Of a stretch of 53,657 nt of DNA, positions 1-7,961 are shown piece after piece; position 1 is the stretch's first letter, and each line of letters opens with the position of its first letter. Location of the stretch: NCBI GenBank assembly GCA_944367465.1, contig CALVWO010000002.1:1-53657 (forward strand). The letters run 5' to 3'. The notes below the pieces were generated by a model. That model was not told where the DNA came from and did no database searches. It worked only from the letters and a program-made list of their open reading frames with translations. The stretch is from an uncultured Clostridia bacterium (GTDB taxonomy: Bacteria > Bacillota > Clostridia > Christensenellales > Borkfalkiaceae). The translations under genes were made by a program, and so were the position numbers.

Positions 1-108
1 AATGTAATGCAATAAAATTCTGATAAAAACATCACATCAGTATTTATCAAAGTGTCCATAAAAATATGTGACAGTGTTTGCAAAACATATTCTCTTCCTC
101 CGTTTAGG

Positions 109-174
109 TTCTTACATTTATTATATTCCCATTATAATGGGAAGCCAAGTATTTTTTCCAGAATAATGGGAAAA
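109..174 (+). promoter_or_regulatory. Promoter and palindromic operator of the XRE regulator
   Basis: A perfect 18-bp palindrome, TTCCCATTATAATGGGAA, lies at 126-143. It contains a TATAAT -10 element (133-138); a weak -35 candidate, TTCTTA (109-114), is 18 bp upstream. A second, imperfect copy (TTTTCC...TAATGGGAA, about 154-172) runs into the start codon at 174. Two like sites, one over the -10 and one over the start, are the usual layout of an autoregulated XRE repressor. Binding by the downstream protein is inference. Confidence 0.6.
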
Positions 175-389
175 TGATATGCATGAACAGATTGTTTTGC
201 GAACGCTTGAAGGAACTGAGGCAGGAGCGGGGACTCGGGCAGATCGGGCTTGCCAGGGAGCTCGACGTGGGCAAATCCGTTGTGAGCCTGTGGGAACTCG
301 GAAAATGCGAGCCGACGCTCTCCAAGCTCGTAGCGATGTCGCGCTTTTTCGGCGTGAGCATCGATTATCTTGCGGGGCTGGAGGACTGA
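174..389 (+). CDS. Small XRE-family HTH transcriptional regulator
   Basis: This 71-residue protein is almost entirely a Cro/C1-type helix-turn-helix domain. The HTH runs from about QIGLAREL to SVVSLWELGKCEPT (residues 27-50), followed by the typical SKLVAMSRFFGVSIDYLAG ending. It should bind DNA as a dimer and has no sensor or catalytic domain. Start ATG 174 is kept; ATG 183 (MNRLFCERL) is equally possible, and neither has a strong Shine-Dalgarno sequence. The palindromes at 126-143 and about 154-172 are its likely operators, implying autorepression. A bidirectional terminator closes the unit near 600. No phage or plasmid gene is adjacent, so its wider targets cannot be told. Confidence 0.85.
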   Translation: MICMNRLFCERLKELRQERGLGQIGLARELDVGKSVVSLWELGKCEPTLSKLVAMSRFFGVSIDYLAGLED

Positions 390-586
390 ACGCCCGCGCG
401 CTTGCCGCGGCGCTGCGTCCGTCCGCTGCTTTGCGGAGGCATGGGCGCCTTTTCCCATGTTTTCCGGAGCGGGGCGCCGCGGCGGTCTTTTTGCGCGTGC
501 GCCTCTTCCGGCGGGAGGGGCGCGGCGCAGAGGGAGGGAAAATTTCCCGCAGGGGATGCGGCGCACCCTCTTTGGAAAAAGCGCGT

Positions 587-615
587 AAAAAAAGAGCGCA
601 CGGGGCGCTCTTTTT
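587..615. terminator. Bidirectional intrinsic terminator
   Basis: GAGCGC (594-599), loop ACGGG, GCGCTC (605-610), flanked by an A-run on the left and TTTTT on the right, so it can stop transcription from both sides. It lies between the XRE gene and the convergent gene ending at 640. The rest of 390-586 is GC-rich with no ORF I can support. Confidence 0.7.
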
Positions 616-639
616 GGATTTTGCATTATAAATCGCACG

Positions 640-1692
640 TTATGCGCCGACGGGGGCGCGGGCGGGGCGGCGTTTGAGTTCGTCCTTGATCTCCTCGCAT
701 GCCTCTGCAAGTTCCTCCTGCGTTTCGGTGATCTCCACGCCGTCGAGGATGTTCTGCAGGCGGTATTCCTTGTTCAGGTAGCGGATCGTCTGGTAGCCGA
801 TGACCGCCGTCAGCGTGCCGTTCGTGAGCCCCTGGATGGAGCTGTCGACGAGTGCCGAGATGGCGGAACCGAGGAAGGGGATCCCGCGCGCGGCATCGCC
901 CATCGTCTTGACGACGGCGTTCCCGATGCGCAGGGAGCCCAGCCCGAAGGCGGTGAGGGAATTGCGCACCACCGACCAGAAGATCTTTACGAGCTTGGTA
1001 TCGGAGGGGCGGAACCCGTACAGAAAGACGATATCTTTGATCATCTGCAGATTGACGACGGCAACGAGGAGCGCGTCGGTGCGGGAGCTCTGCGATACGG
1101 CGGAGTATGCCGCAGATTTTAAGGAGCATTTGAAGATGATGTCTTTCGCCGTCTTTTTGACTTTGCCTTTGTAGAGGGCGGTGAGGGTGAGTTTGATGCT
1201 CGCGTCGTCGTTTGTGCGCAGCGCCTTCGCGAGGTCGCCCACGAGCTTATCGTCGTACCAGCCCACGCCCGCGACGCTGTTGTTGAACTCCACCATCTTT
1301 TCGGCGATGGAGCGCCGCACGCGCCTGTTGTGGCGCTTTGCCTTGCCTGCGTGCGCCGCATTCACGTTGGTGATGAAGTAATCGGAGCGGAGGATCCTGA
1401 CGAGCGGGACGATGTACACGAAGACAAAGATGAGCACGCTCACGACCGCCGCGGCATAGCCCGCATAGGGATGCAGGTTGTACAGCTGCATGGTGAAGGA
1501 GAAGAGGCACCATCCCATGAACACGCCGATCACGCCTGCGAGCAGTCCGATGAGGAAACGCGCGCCGCGTACGTTCTGGCGGCGGACGTACTTCTCTTCG
1601 TACTCGTAAATGGTCATTTTCTGTTCCTGCGGCGTTTCGCCGTCCTTTTCGACGGGAACGAGCTTGGCAGGGTTTTCCTGTGTTTTTGCCAT
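640..1692 (-). CDS. DUF697-like (YcjF/UPF0283-type) membrane protein
   Basis: A 350-residue protein with a short charged N-terminus, two hydrophobic segments (about residues 46-70 and 78-101) and a soluble C-terminal part. The pattern DALLVAVVNLQMIKDIVFLYG, followed by a small-residue-rich segment (PFLGSAISALVDSSIQGLTNG), resembles the DUF697 domain of UPF0283/YcjF proteins, which are often linked to GTPases or envelope stress. No GTPase is next to it here. The ATG at 1692 is preceded by AAAGGA. A consensus promoter at 1758-1786 makes it a single-gene unit. The family assignment rests on pattern resemblance only. Confidence 0.6.
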   Translation of the reverse strand: MAKTQENPAKLVPVEKDGETPQEQKMTIYEYEEKYVRRQNVRGARFLIGLLAGVIGVFMGWCLFSFTMQLYNLHPYAGYAAAVVSVLIFVFVYIVPLVRILRSDYFITNVNAAHAGKAKRHNRRVRRSIAEKMVEFNNSVAGVGWYDDKLVGDLAKALRTNDDASIKLTLTALYKGKVKKTAKDIIFKCSLKSAAYSAVSQSSRTDALLVAVVNLQMIKDIVFLYGFRPSDTKLVKIFWSVVRNSLTAFGLGSLRIGNAVVKTMGDAARGIPFLGSAISALVDSSIQGLTNGTLTAVIGYQTIRYLNKEYRLQNILDGVEITETQEELAEACEEIKDELKRRPARAPVGA

Positions 1693-1757
1693 GGCATTTT
1701 CCTTTGCGGAGCGGACGCCCGCGCCGCCGGCGCGGGGCTTCCGGTTTTGTTTTCTTC

Positions 1758-1786
1758 ATTATACAATCACGGAGGAGAAATGTCAA
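1758..1786 (-). promoter_or_regulatory. Consensus sigma-A promoter
   Basis: On the minus strand TTGACA (1786-1781), a 17-bp spacer and TATAAT (1763-1758) form a perfect consensus promoter. Its transcript would start near 1751 and run into the DUF697-like gene at 1692. Confidence 0.85.
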
Positions 1787-1798
1787 GGGTTCGTCCGT

Positions 1799-2338
1799 CT
1801 ATAAGACGGTGAGCGTCTCTTCCAAACTTTTCCGCTTTTTGGGGCGCAGTTCGTATCCTTCCGGCGCGTATCCGAGCGCTATGATCACGGGGATCTCCGT
1901 CTTTTCGGGCAAGCCGAGCGCCGCACACAGCTTTTTCCGGCTGCGCCAGCCGAGGATGCAGCTCTGCACGCCCGCCGCCTCCGCCGCGAGTACGAGGTGC
2001 GCGGTGAGGATGCCCAGATCGTTCGCCGTAAAATCTGTACCGACCATCTTTCCTCCCGCCTTTGCCGAGGCGTTGCTCTTTCCCGCGCACACGGCGATGA
2101 GCGCGCCCGCGTCCGAGGCGAATTTGTTCATGCCCATGCCCTGCACGCACGGGGCGACCGACCCGATCCTGTCGCCCGTGACGGCGACGAGTTTCCAAGG
2201 CTGCGCGTTGCACGCCGAAGGCGCCAGAAGGGCGGCGGAACAGATTTCTTCGAGAACGGCGCGCGGGACGGGCGCTCCCGTGAAGGCGCGGCAGCTCTGG
2301 CGGCGGAGGAATAGTTCTCTGAGTTCGTCCAACGTCAT
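1799..2338 (-). CDS. Nitroreductase-family FMN oxidoreductase
   Basis: A 179-residue single-domain protein of the size usual for NfsB/FRP-type flavoproteins, which transfer electrons from NAD(P)H to nitro compounds, quinones or flavin substrates as cytosolic homodimers. Visible signatures are RRQSCRAFTGAPVP near the N-terminus (phosphate-binding Arg and Ser), LLAPSACNAQPW (residues about 37-48), a mid-chain NDLGILTAHLVLAAEAAGVQSC segment in two parts, and the closing ALGYAPEG. ATG 2338 has AAGGAG eight bases upstream. It lies 3' of the transketolase terminator, so its expression probably depends on read-through or an unseen promoter. The natural substrate cannot be deduced. Confidence 0.88.
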   Translation of the reverse strand: MTLDELRELFLRRQSCRAFTGAPVPRAVLEEICSAALLAPSACNAQPWKLVAVTGDRIGSVAPCVQGMGMNKFASDAGALIAVCAGKSNASAKAGGKMVGTDFTANDLGILTAHLVLAAEAAGVQSCILGWRSRKKLCAALGLPEKTEIPVIIALGYAPEGYELRPKKRKSLEETLTVL

Positions 2339-2355
2339 AAAAAGCTCCTTATCTG

Positions 2356-2389
2356 AAAAAAATAAGGCGCGGGGTCATGCCCGCGCCTT
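2356..2389 (-). terminator. Intrinsic terminator after transketolase
   Basis: AAGGCGCGGG (2364-2373) and CCCGCGCCTT (2380-2389) form a perfect 10-bp stem. Read on the minus strand it is followed by a T-run (A-run at 2356-2362 on the plus strand). Confidence 0.8.
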
Positions 2390-2402
2390 TCGTCTTTCCC
2401 GG

Positions 2403-4400
2403 TTATTTTGCGAGGGAGATCTTCGCCTTTTCGACGACGTTCTCTACCGTGAAGCCGAACATCTTGAACAGCTGCGCCGCAGGGCCGCTCGCGCCGAAGG
2501 TGGACATGCCGATGATCTCGCCCTTATCGCCTGCGTACTTGTACCAGCTGTAGGGCGACGCAGCCTCCACACATACGCGCGCCTTGACGGCGGAGGGGAT
2601 GACGCTCTCTTTGTATTCGGCGCTCTGCTTTTCGAACTCCTCGATGCAGGGCATGGATACAACGCGCGCCCTGATGCCTTCCTCGGCGAGTTTTGCCTTC
2701 GCGCCGACGCACTGCTCGACCTCCGAGCCGCTCGCGATGAGGAGAACGTCGGGCGTGCCGTCGCAGTCTTCGAGCACATAGCCGCCTTTGAGCGCGACGA
2801 GCCCGCTGTTTTCGTACTGCGGCAGGTTCTGGCGGGTGAGCACGAGCGCGGTGGGCGCGGTGCCGGTGAGCGCGGAGATCCACGCCGCCGCCGTCTCCTT
2901 GCCGTCCGCGGGGCGGTAAACCTTCATGTTGGGGATGGAGCGCAGCGCGATGAGCTGTTCGACGGGTTCATGCGTGGGGCCGTCTTCACCGACGCCGATG
3001 GAGTCGTGCGTCAGGATATATACGACGGGGATATTCATGAGCGCGGAGAGGCGCATCGCGTGCTTGCAGTAGTCGGAGAAGATGAAGAAGGTGGAGCAGT
3101 AGCATCTCAGTCCGCCGTGAAGCTGCATGCCGTTGGTGATCGCCGCCATCGCGTGTTCGCGGATGCCGAAGTGCATGTTCCTGCCGCTCTTATCCTGCGC
3201 CGAGAAGTCGCCGTAATGAACGGTATCGGTGTTCTTCATTTCGGAGAGGTTGGACGGGGCGAGGTCTGCCGAGCCGCCCATGAGGTCGGGCACGAGCGCT
3301 GCGATCTTGTTGAGCACGACCGAAGAGGTCTGGCGGGTCGCCATGGGCTTTTCGAATCTGAACAGGTCGTCCACCTTGGCAAGGTCGACCATTTCGCCGC
3401 TCATCGCCGCCTTGTACGCTTTGGCAAGTTCGGGGTACGCCTTTTCGTATTCCGCGAACATCGCCTTCCACTCTCTCTCCTTTTTCGCGCCGCGCGCGCC
3501 CGCCTTTTTGGTGTGCGCGAGCACTTCGTCCGGCACTTCGAAGGGTGCGGACGTCCAGCCGAAGCGCTCCTTCGTCTTCTGCAGGTTCTCCGCGCCGAGC
3601 GGCGAACCGTGGCACTTGTGGCTGCCTTCGAGCGGCGTGCCGTAGCCGATCTTCGTCTTGCAGATGATGATGGAGGGCTTTTTGGTCTCCTTCTGCGCCT
3701 TGCGGATGGCGTTGGAGAGCATCATCACGTTGTCGGGATTGGCGACGAGATCCACCTTTATGACCTGCCAGTTCTGCGCCTTGAAGCGCATCGCCACATC
3801 CTCTTTGAAGGTGATGTCGGTATCGCCCTCAATGGTGATGTCGTTGTCGTCGTAGAAGAGGATGAGCTTGCCCAGCTCGTGCGTGCCGGCAAACGAACAT
3901 GCCTCGTAGGAGATGCCCTCTTCAAGGCAGCCGTCGCCGCACAGCGCATAGGTGAAGTGATCGACGACGGGGAACCCTTCGCGGTTGAATACCGCCGCGA
4001 GGTGCGCCTCCGCGACCGCCATGCCGACGGCGTTTGCGATGCCCTGTCCGAGCGGACCCGTCGTCGTCTCGATGCCCACCGTGTGGCCGTATTCGGGGTG
4101 GCCGGGCGTCTTGGAGCCGAGCTGACGGAAGTTCATCAGATCTTCCTTGGTGAGCCCGAGCCCGTAGAGGTAGAGCAGGGAATAGTCAAGCATGGAGCCG
4201 TGCCCCGCGGAGAGGACAAAGCGGTCTCTGTCGTCCCACTTGGGATCCTTGTTGTTGAATTTCAGAAAGTTCTGCCAGAGCGTGTATGCGATGGGCGCGG
4301 AACCGATGGGAAGCCCGGGGTGTCCCGAATTTGCCTTCTGGATCGCCTCCGCAGAGAGGATGCGGATGGCGTTGATGGTGGTCTGTTTGACGTCGTTCAT
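2403..4400 (-). CDS. tkt: Transketolase
   Basis: At 665 residues this is a full-length thiamine-diphosphate transketolase of the non-oxidative pentose phosphate pathway; it moves two-carbon ketol units between sugar phosphates in the cytosol. Domain order is normal: N-terminal TPP domain with SGHPGLPIGSAPIAY and the GDGCLEEGISYEA metal/TPP motif, middle pyrimidine-binding domain with HFGIREHAMAAITNGM and THDSIGVGEDGPTHEPVEQ, and a C-terminal transketolase domain. ATG 4400 has an AGGAG site. It is 16 bp downstream of the phosphohexomutase gene and shares its promoter (5991-6019), coupling sugar-phosphate interconversion steps. It ends at a clear terminator. Nothing is missing. Confidence 0.97.
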   Translation of the reverse strand: MNDVKQTTINAIRILSAEAIQKANSGHPGLPIGSAPIAYTLWQNFLKFNNKDPKWDDRDRFVLSAGHGSMLDYSLLYLYGLGLTKEDLMNFRQLGSKTPGHPEYGHTVGIETTTGPLGQGIANAVGMAVAEAHLAAVFNREGFPVVDHFTYALCGDGCLEEGISYEACSFAGTHELGKLILFYDDNDITIEGDTDITFKEDVAMRFKAQNWQVIKVDLVANPDNVMMLSNAIRKAQKETKKPSIIICKTKIGYGTPLEGSHKCHGSPLGAENLQKTKERFGWTSAPFEVPDEVLAHTKKAGARGAKKEREWKAMFAEYEKAYPELAKAYKAAMSGEMVDLAKVDDLFRFEKPMATRQTSSVVLNKIAALVPDLMGGSADLAPSNLSEMKNTDTVHYGDFSAQDKSGRNMHFGIREHAMAAITNGMQLHGGLRCYCSTFFIFSDYCKHAMRLSALMNIPVVYILTHDSIGVGEDGPTHEPVEQLIALRSIPNMKVYRPADGKETAAAWISALTGTAPTALVLTRQNLPQYENSGLVALKGGYVLEDCDGTPDVLLIASGSEVEQCVGAKAKLAEEGIRARVVSMPCIEEFEKQSAEYKESVIPSAVKARVCVEAASPYSWYKYAGDKGEIIGMSTFGASGPAAQLFKMFGFTVENVVEKAKISLAK

Positions 4401-4416
4401 TTTTTAGATCTCCTGA

Positions 4417-5922
4417 TTATAATTTATTTTTCAGAGGTTGCGTGTCGAGGAAGTCGTATCCCTTCAGGAAGGCGTAGAGCTCCTGCATGATGCGTTTGTT
4501 CCCGCCTTTTTCGTTGCTCTCGACGTTGATGGGCATGATCGGCTCGTGCAGGCTCATCCGCAGAAGCGCCCAGCCGTTGCCGTGCGACGCGTCGAAGTTG
4601 ACGCGCACGCCTTCGTGGTTATCGGGCGCGAGGGAGAGATACTCCGTTTCGCGCGCGTGTTTTTCGAAGTTCGCGATCACGCCCGCGCCCAGCGTTCTGA
4701 AGTCGCATCCGGGCGTGAATCCGAGGCGCACTTCCGCCGCTTCTGCGGGTTCGGGCAGGTCGGCGATGAGCGCCATCAGATCTTTCCCTTCCCTCGCGCA
4801 CTTCGCAAGCGCGATGAGAAGGCGGGTGACGAGGTATGCGCCGTCGTCAAGGAAGTAGTTTTCGCTGAGCGCCGCGTGTCCGCTCGTCTCGATGGCGAGA
4901 GGGGAGTACTTCCCTTCGGCGTTCAGGCGCTTGCTCTCGTTGATGACGTTTTTGTATCCGCGCCTGAAGCGGTAGTGTACGCCGCCGTGCGCTTTGATGA
5001 AGGCCGCGAGCCCGTCACTTGTCACGGAGTCGGTCACGATGTACGCGCCCTTCCGCTCTTCCAGAAGGATGGCTGAGATGAGTGCGATGAGACGGTTGCG
5101 GTTGATCTCCTCGCCGTCCGGCGCGACTGCGCCCGCGCGGTCGACGTCGGTATCGAAGATGATGCCGAAGTCCGCCTTGTTCGCCCTGACCGCCGCGCAC
5201 ACCGACTGCATCGCCGTCTCGTTTTCGGGGTTGGGGATGTGGTTGGGGAAGGTGCCGTCCGGCTCCAGGAACTGCGAGCCCGTCGTGTCCGCGCCGAGGG
5301 GCTTGAGGACGAGATCGACGTAGAATCCGCCCGCGCCGTTGCCCGCGTCCACAAGGATGCGCTTGCCCTGAAGGGGCTTGTCCGTTCCGCATGCCGCACG
5401 CACCTTGTCCACAAGATCCTGCGCGTACTTTCCGATGTAGCTCTTTCTGCTCACCGTGCCCTTGCCTGCGGGGAAATCGCCCGCCGCCGCGATCTTTAAG
5501 ATCTCGGCAACGTCGCCGCCCTCGAGCCCGCCGTCTTTGGCAAAGAATTTGAGCCCGTTTTTCTGGTAGGGCAGGTGGCTCGCCGTGATCATTACCGAGA
5601 CGTCCGCACCGAAGTCGTCCTGCAGGAGCATGAACATGGAGGGCGTGGAGGAGAGTCCCGTCAGGATGACGTTCCCCCCGCACGAGGTCACGCCTTCGGC
5701 GACGAGCGACGAGATGTGCTCCGCCGAAATGCGCGAGTCGTGCCCGACGGCGACGGTGGGGGCGCTCACGCCCGTCTTTTTCGCCGCCCAAACCGTGAAC
5801 GCCCTGGCAATGGCGAGCACCGCCTCGTCCGTCAGCGTCACGGGATCGTCTTTCACGCCCGCCACGGCAGTCCCGCGCACGTCGGTGCCGTTTCTGAGTC
5901 TTAGAAATTCTTGTTCCGTCAT
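4417..5922 (-). CDS. Phosphomannomutase/phosphoglucomutase family phosphohexomutase
   Basis: The protein belongs to the alpha-D-phosphohexomutase superfamily, which moves phosphate between C1 and C6 of a hexose through a phosphoserine. It shows the four expected loops: the catalytic serine loop TASHLPYQKNGLKFF, the metal loop DTDVDRAGAV, the sugar-specificity loop ETSGHAALSEN, and a C-terminal phosphate-binding segment, FDASHGNGWALLRMSLHEP. Length is about 501 residues. I chose ATG 5922 (MTEQEFLRLRNGTDVRG) because it has a GAGGGGG site eight bases upstream and fits the family N-terminus; an upstream in-frame ATG at 5982 would add 20 unlikely Arg/Cys-rich residues. It is first in an operon with tkt. 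Mannose versus glucose preference cannot be read. Confidence 0.9.
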   Translation of the reverse strand: MTEQEFLRLRNGTDVRGTAVAGVKDDPVTLTDEAVLAIARAFTVWAAKKTGVSAPTVAVGHDSRISAEHISSLVAEGVTSCGGNVILTGLSSTPSMFMLLQDDFGADVSVMITASHLPYQKNGLKFFAKDGGLEGGDVAEILKIAAAGDFPAGKGTVSRKSYIGKYAQDLVDKVRAACGTDKPLQGKRILVDAGNGAGGFYVDLVLKPLGADTTGSQFLEPDGTFPNHIPNPENETAMQSVCAAVRANKADFGIIFDTDVDRAGAVAPDGEEINRNRLIALISAILLEERKGAYIVTDSVTSDGLAAFIKAHGGVHYRFRRGYKNVINESKRLNAEGKYSPLAIETSGHAALSENYFLDDGAYLVTRLLIALAKCAREGKDLMALIADLPEPAEAAEVRLGFTPGCDFRTLGAGVIANFEKHARETEYLSLAPDNHEGVRVNFDASHGNGWALLRMSLHEPIMPINVESNEKGGNKRIMQELYAFLKGYDFLDTQPLKNKL

Positions 5923-5990
5923 AGTTCCCCCTCGGGCATATTTTCGGCGGCGCACGCAAAAACATGCGCACCGCCTGCCCATACGGTTAC

Positions 5991-6019
5991 ATTATACCTG
6001 TTTACGGTGGGATTTTCAA
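5991..6019 (-). promoter_or_regulatory. Promoter of the phosphohexomutase-tkt operon
   Basis: Minus strand TTGAAA (6019-6014), a 17-bp spacer and TATAAT (5996-5991). It is divergent from the degV promoter at 6059-6087. Confidence 0.75.
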
Positions 6020-6058
6020 GACCTTTTGCAAAAAAAGAGAGCTTTTTTGGAAAAAATC

Positions 6059-6087
6059 TTGCGAAATGAACGTATCTGTGTTATACT
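6059..6087 (+). promoter_or_regulatory. Promoter of the DegV-family gene
   Basis: TTGCGA (6059-6064), 17-bp spacer, TATACT (6082-6087). It gives a leader of about 60 nt before ATG 6157. Confidence 0.75.
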
Positions 6088-6156
6088 GTAACAAATAGCA
6101 ATGACAAACCGTTCCGGTCTGCGCTTGTTGAAACAAAATATTCGGAGAGGACAGGA

Positions 6157-7047
6157 ATGTACAAGTTTACGCTTTCGACGGATTCGACCTGCGACCTGTA
6201 TCATGATTTTGTCGTGAAGAACGATATCAAGTTCGTATCGCTCACCTTCACGATGGAAAAAGACGGCAAGATGGAGGATCGCCGCGATAATTTCACAGAG
6301 TACGGCCAGTACGTCGATTTTTACAACGAACTGCGTGCGGGAGGGCTTTCGCGCACTTCCATGCTCAATTACGAGTCGCACTACGAACACTTCCGCGCGC
6401 TTGCCGCGGAGGGGGCGGAGGACGTGGTGCATTTCACCATATCCTCGGGGCTTTCCCCCACGAAGGACGTCGCGGCGCAGGCGGCGGCGGACGTGAAAAA
6501 GGACTATCCGAAGTTCCGCGTGTACGTCGTCGATCCGCTCACTGCCACGGTCGGGCAGGGCGCCCTGGTGCGCATCGCGCTCGAGTGCCGCAACGCGGGC
6601 AAAACGGCGCAGGAGACGTACGACTACGTGAACGGACTGCGCCTGCATATCCAGCATTTCATCGTGGCGGACGACCTCAAATATCTCCGCCGCGGCGGGC
6701 GCGTCTCGGCGGCGAGCGCCGCCATCGGCTCCATGCTCAACATCAAGCCCATCCTCTCCTTCGATAACGCCGGAAAGCTCTTCGTGCTCGACAAGGTGAA
6801 GGGGCAGAAGAAGGCGATCGCCTTCATCAAGGCGAAGATGGAGAAGGAGGGACCCGATGAGCTCGGATGCGTGTTCATCGTACATACCGACAACGAGCCC
6901 GCGGCGAAAGAGCTGGAAACTTACGTAAAGGAAAAATTCGGCATTCAGCCCTTTGTTCAGATCATGGGACCCGTCATCGGGTCGCACGTCGGACCCAACG
7001 CGTTTGCGCTCGGGTATATCACCAAGTCGCTCCGCAACGAATTCTGA
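6157..7047 (+). CDS. DegV-family (EDD-fold) fatty-acid-binding protein
   Basis: A 296-residue protein of normal DegV length. It begins with the family signature STDSTCDL, has the fatty-acid contact region TISSGLSPTKD, and carries the diagnostic YLRRGGRVSAASA and MLNIKPILSF segments in its second half, ending with HVGPNAFALGY. DegV proteins bind a fatty acid at the domain interface; in some Bacillota they act as FakB carriers presenting fatty acids to the kinase FakA for phospholipid synthesis. No fakA is in the window, so the FakB role is inference. ATG 6157 follows GGAGAGGACAGGA. It appears monocistronic, with its own promoter at 6059-6087. Confidence 0.92.
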   Translation: MYKFTLSTDSTCDLYHDFVVKNDIKFVSLTFTMEKDGKMEDRRDNFTEYGQYVDFYNELRAGGLSRTSMLNYESHYEHFRALAAEGAEDVVHFTISSGLSPTKDVAAQAAADVKKDYPKFRVYVVDPLTATVGQGALVRIALECRNAGKTAQETYDYVNGLRLHIQHFIVADDLKYLRRGGRVSAASAAIGSMLNIKPILSFDNAGKLFVLDKVKGQKKAIAFIKAKMEKEGPDELGCVFIVHTDNEPAAKELETYVKEKFGIQPFVQIMGPVIGSHVGPNAFALGYITKSLRNEF

Positions 7048-7092
7048 GCGCCGTCAGGCAAACATTGCCCGTATAATTGTCAAAATCCTCCC

Positions 7093-7120
7093 TTGTCGAG
7101 GAGGGAGAACGTGGTATAAT
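7093..7120 (+). promoter_or_regulatory. Promoter of the B12-riboswitch transcript
   Basis: TTGTCG (7093-7098), 16-bp spacer, TATAAT (7115-7120). A small hairpin (CCTCC...GGAGG, about 7088-7104) overlaps it. Confidence 0.65.
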
Positions 7121-7149
7121 CGGTTGCGCAGGGGAGATCCTGCACAACG

Positions 7150-7402
7150 CACAATTTCAGACCGAAGCGGGTACCCTTCCTGCGGGGAGGGTTCAAAAGG
7201 GAAGAGAGGTAATTCCTCCGCAGCCCCCGCTACTGTCCGGAGCGGGACGCATTCACTGCGCAAGCGGGAAGGGTGCGTCCGGAAAAGCGCTCCGGGAGCC
7301 GTCGGAAAAGCGCCTTGCGGCGACGGCAAAGCCAGGAGACCTGCCCCTTCGGAAAACACTTTTCTTTTCGGGTCGGAGAAGGGGAGCACACGGCAGGTCG
7401 TC
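7150..7402 (+). ncRNA. Cobalamin (AdoCbl-type) riboswitch
   Basis: The leader contains the hallmark conserved blocks of a cobalamin riboswitch: the core around GGGAAGAGAGGTAATTCC leading into CGCAGCCCCCGCTACTGT (about 7199-7236), a variable GC-rich stem region, the block GCCAGGAGACCTGCC (7331-7345), and a pairing partner GGCAGGTCGTCCTGC (about 7392-7406). The order and spacing fit the four-way junction and kissing-loop architecture. It precedes an intrinsic terminator and two uptake genes, so it should reduce uptake-gene expression when B12 is plentiful. The boundaries are approximate. Confidence 0.92.
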
Positions 7403-7414
7403 CTGCTCTTTTCT

Positions 7415-7447
7415 GCGTGCCTTTTTTCCGGAAAGGCGCGTTTTTTT
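7415..7447 (+). terminator. Riboswitch expression-platform terminator
   Basis: GCGTGCCTTT (7415-7424) pairs, with two G-U wobbles, with AAAGGCGCGT (7432-7441), followed by seven T. It lies between the aptamer and the RBS at about 7462, as expected for an OFF switch acting on transcription. Confidence 0.75.
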
Positions 7448-7473
7448 GTTATCTTTTTTTCGGAGGTATCTCT

Positions 7474-7938
7474 ATGAAACATTTCAGAACACTCTTTGCC
7501 GCAGCGGCTGCGGCGGTGCTCCTGTGCGGCGCGCTCTTTGCGGGCTGCGCGGGCGGCGCGGCGGGAACGTCCGACGCGGAGCTGCTCGTCAGCGACGGAA
7601 CGCGCGTCGTCGTGCGGGCGAATGCGGGCGACGGAACGCAGAGCCTGTATTCCGTGCTCGAGGCGATGCAGAAGGAGAACAAACTCACCTTCGCGGGGAG
7701 CGAGAGCGAATACGGGTACTATATCACGTCGGTCAACGGCGTGGAGGCGACGGACGATCATTACTGGGCGGTCTACACGACGCTCGGCACGCTGGACGGC
7801 ACCTCCTATTCCGACGCGCAGTGGGGCACTTGGGAATATGAGGGCAATACGCTTGCGAGCGCGTCGTACGGCGTTTCGGGGCTGCCCATGATCGAAGGGG
7901 AGTATTACGCGCTCGTGTGGACGGCGATCGCCGCCTGA
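7474..7938 (+). CDS. DUF4430 lipoprotein (transcobalamin C-domain-like), probable B12-binding
   Basis: A 154-residue lipoprotein precursor: basic N-terminus, hydrophobic stretch and lipobox LFAGC (Cys about residue 25). The mature part has the DUF4430 pattern: SVLEAMQ, YGYYITSVNGVEA, HYWAVYTT, and the closing segment GEYYALVWT. In animals this fold forms the C-terminal domain of transcobalamin/intrinsic factor. Because it is the first gene behind a cobalamin riboswitch and is followed by an ECF S component, a role in capturing cobalamin at the membrane surface is a well-supported inference. ATG 7474 has CGGAGG upstream; longer in-frame starts lie inside the riboswitch. Confidence 0.85.
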   Translation: MKHFRTLFAAAAAAVLLCGALFAGCAGGAAGTSDAELLVSDGTRVVVRANAGDGTQSLYSVLEAMQKENKLTFAGSESEYGYYITSVNGVEATDDHYWAVYTTLGTLDGTSYSDAQWGTWEYEGNTLASASYGVSGLPMIEGEYYALVWTAIAA

Positions 7939-7961
7939 AATATGACACGGAGGCAAGGCGT

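Noticed and set aside
365..640. Overlapping small ORFs on both strands in the GC-rich gap after the XRE gene
   Set aside because: Arg/Ala-rich translations without RBS or motif; the area holds only a terminator.
1680..4490. 936-codon plus-strand ORF opposite transketolase
   Set aside because: It mirrors the GC-rich codons of tkt on the other strand; the protein is Arg/Val-rich without any motif, while the minus strand encodes a clear transketolase.
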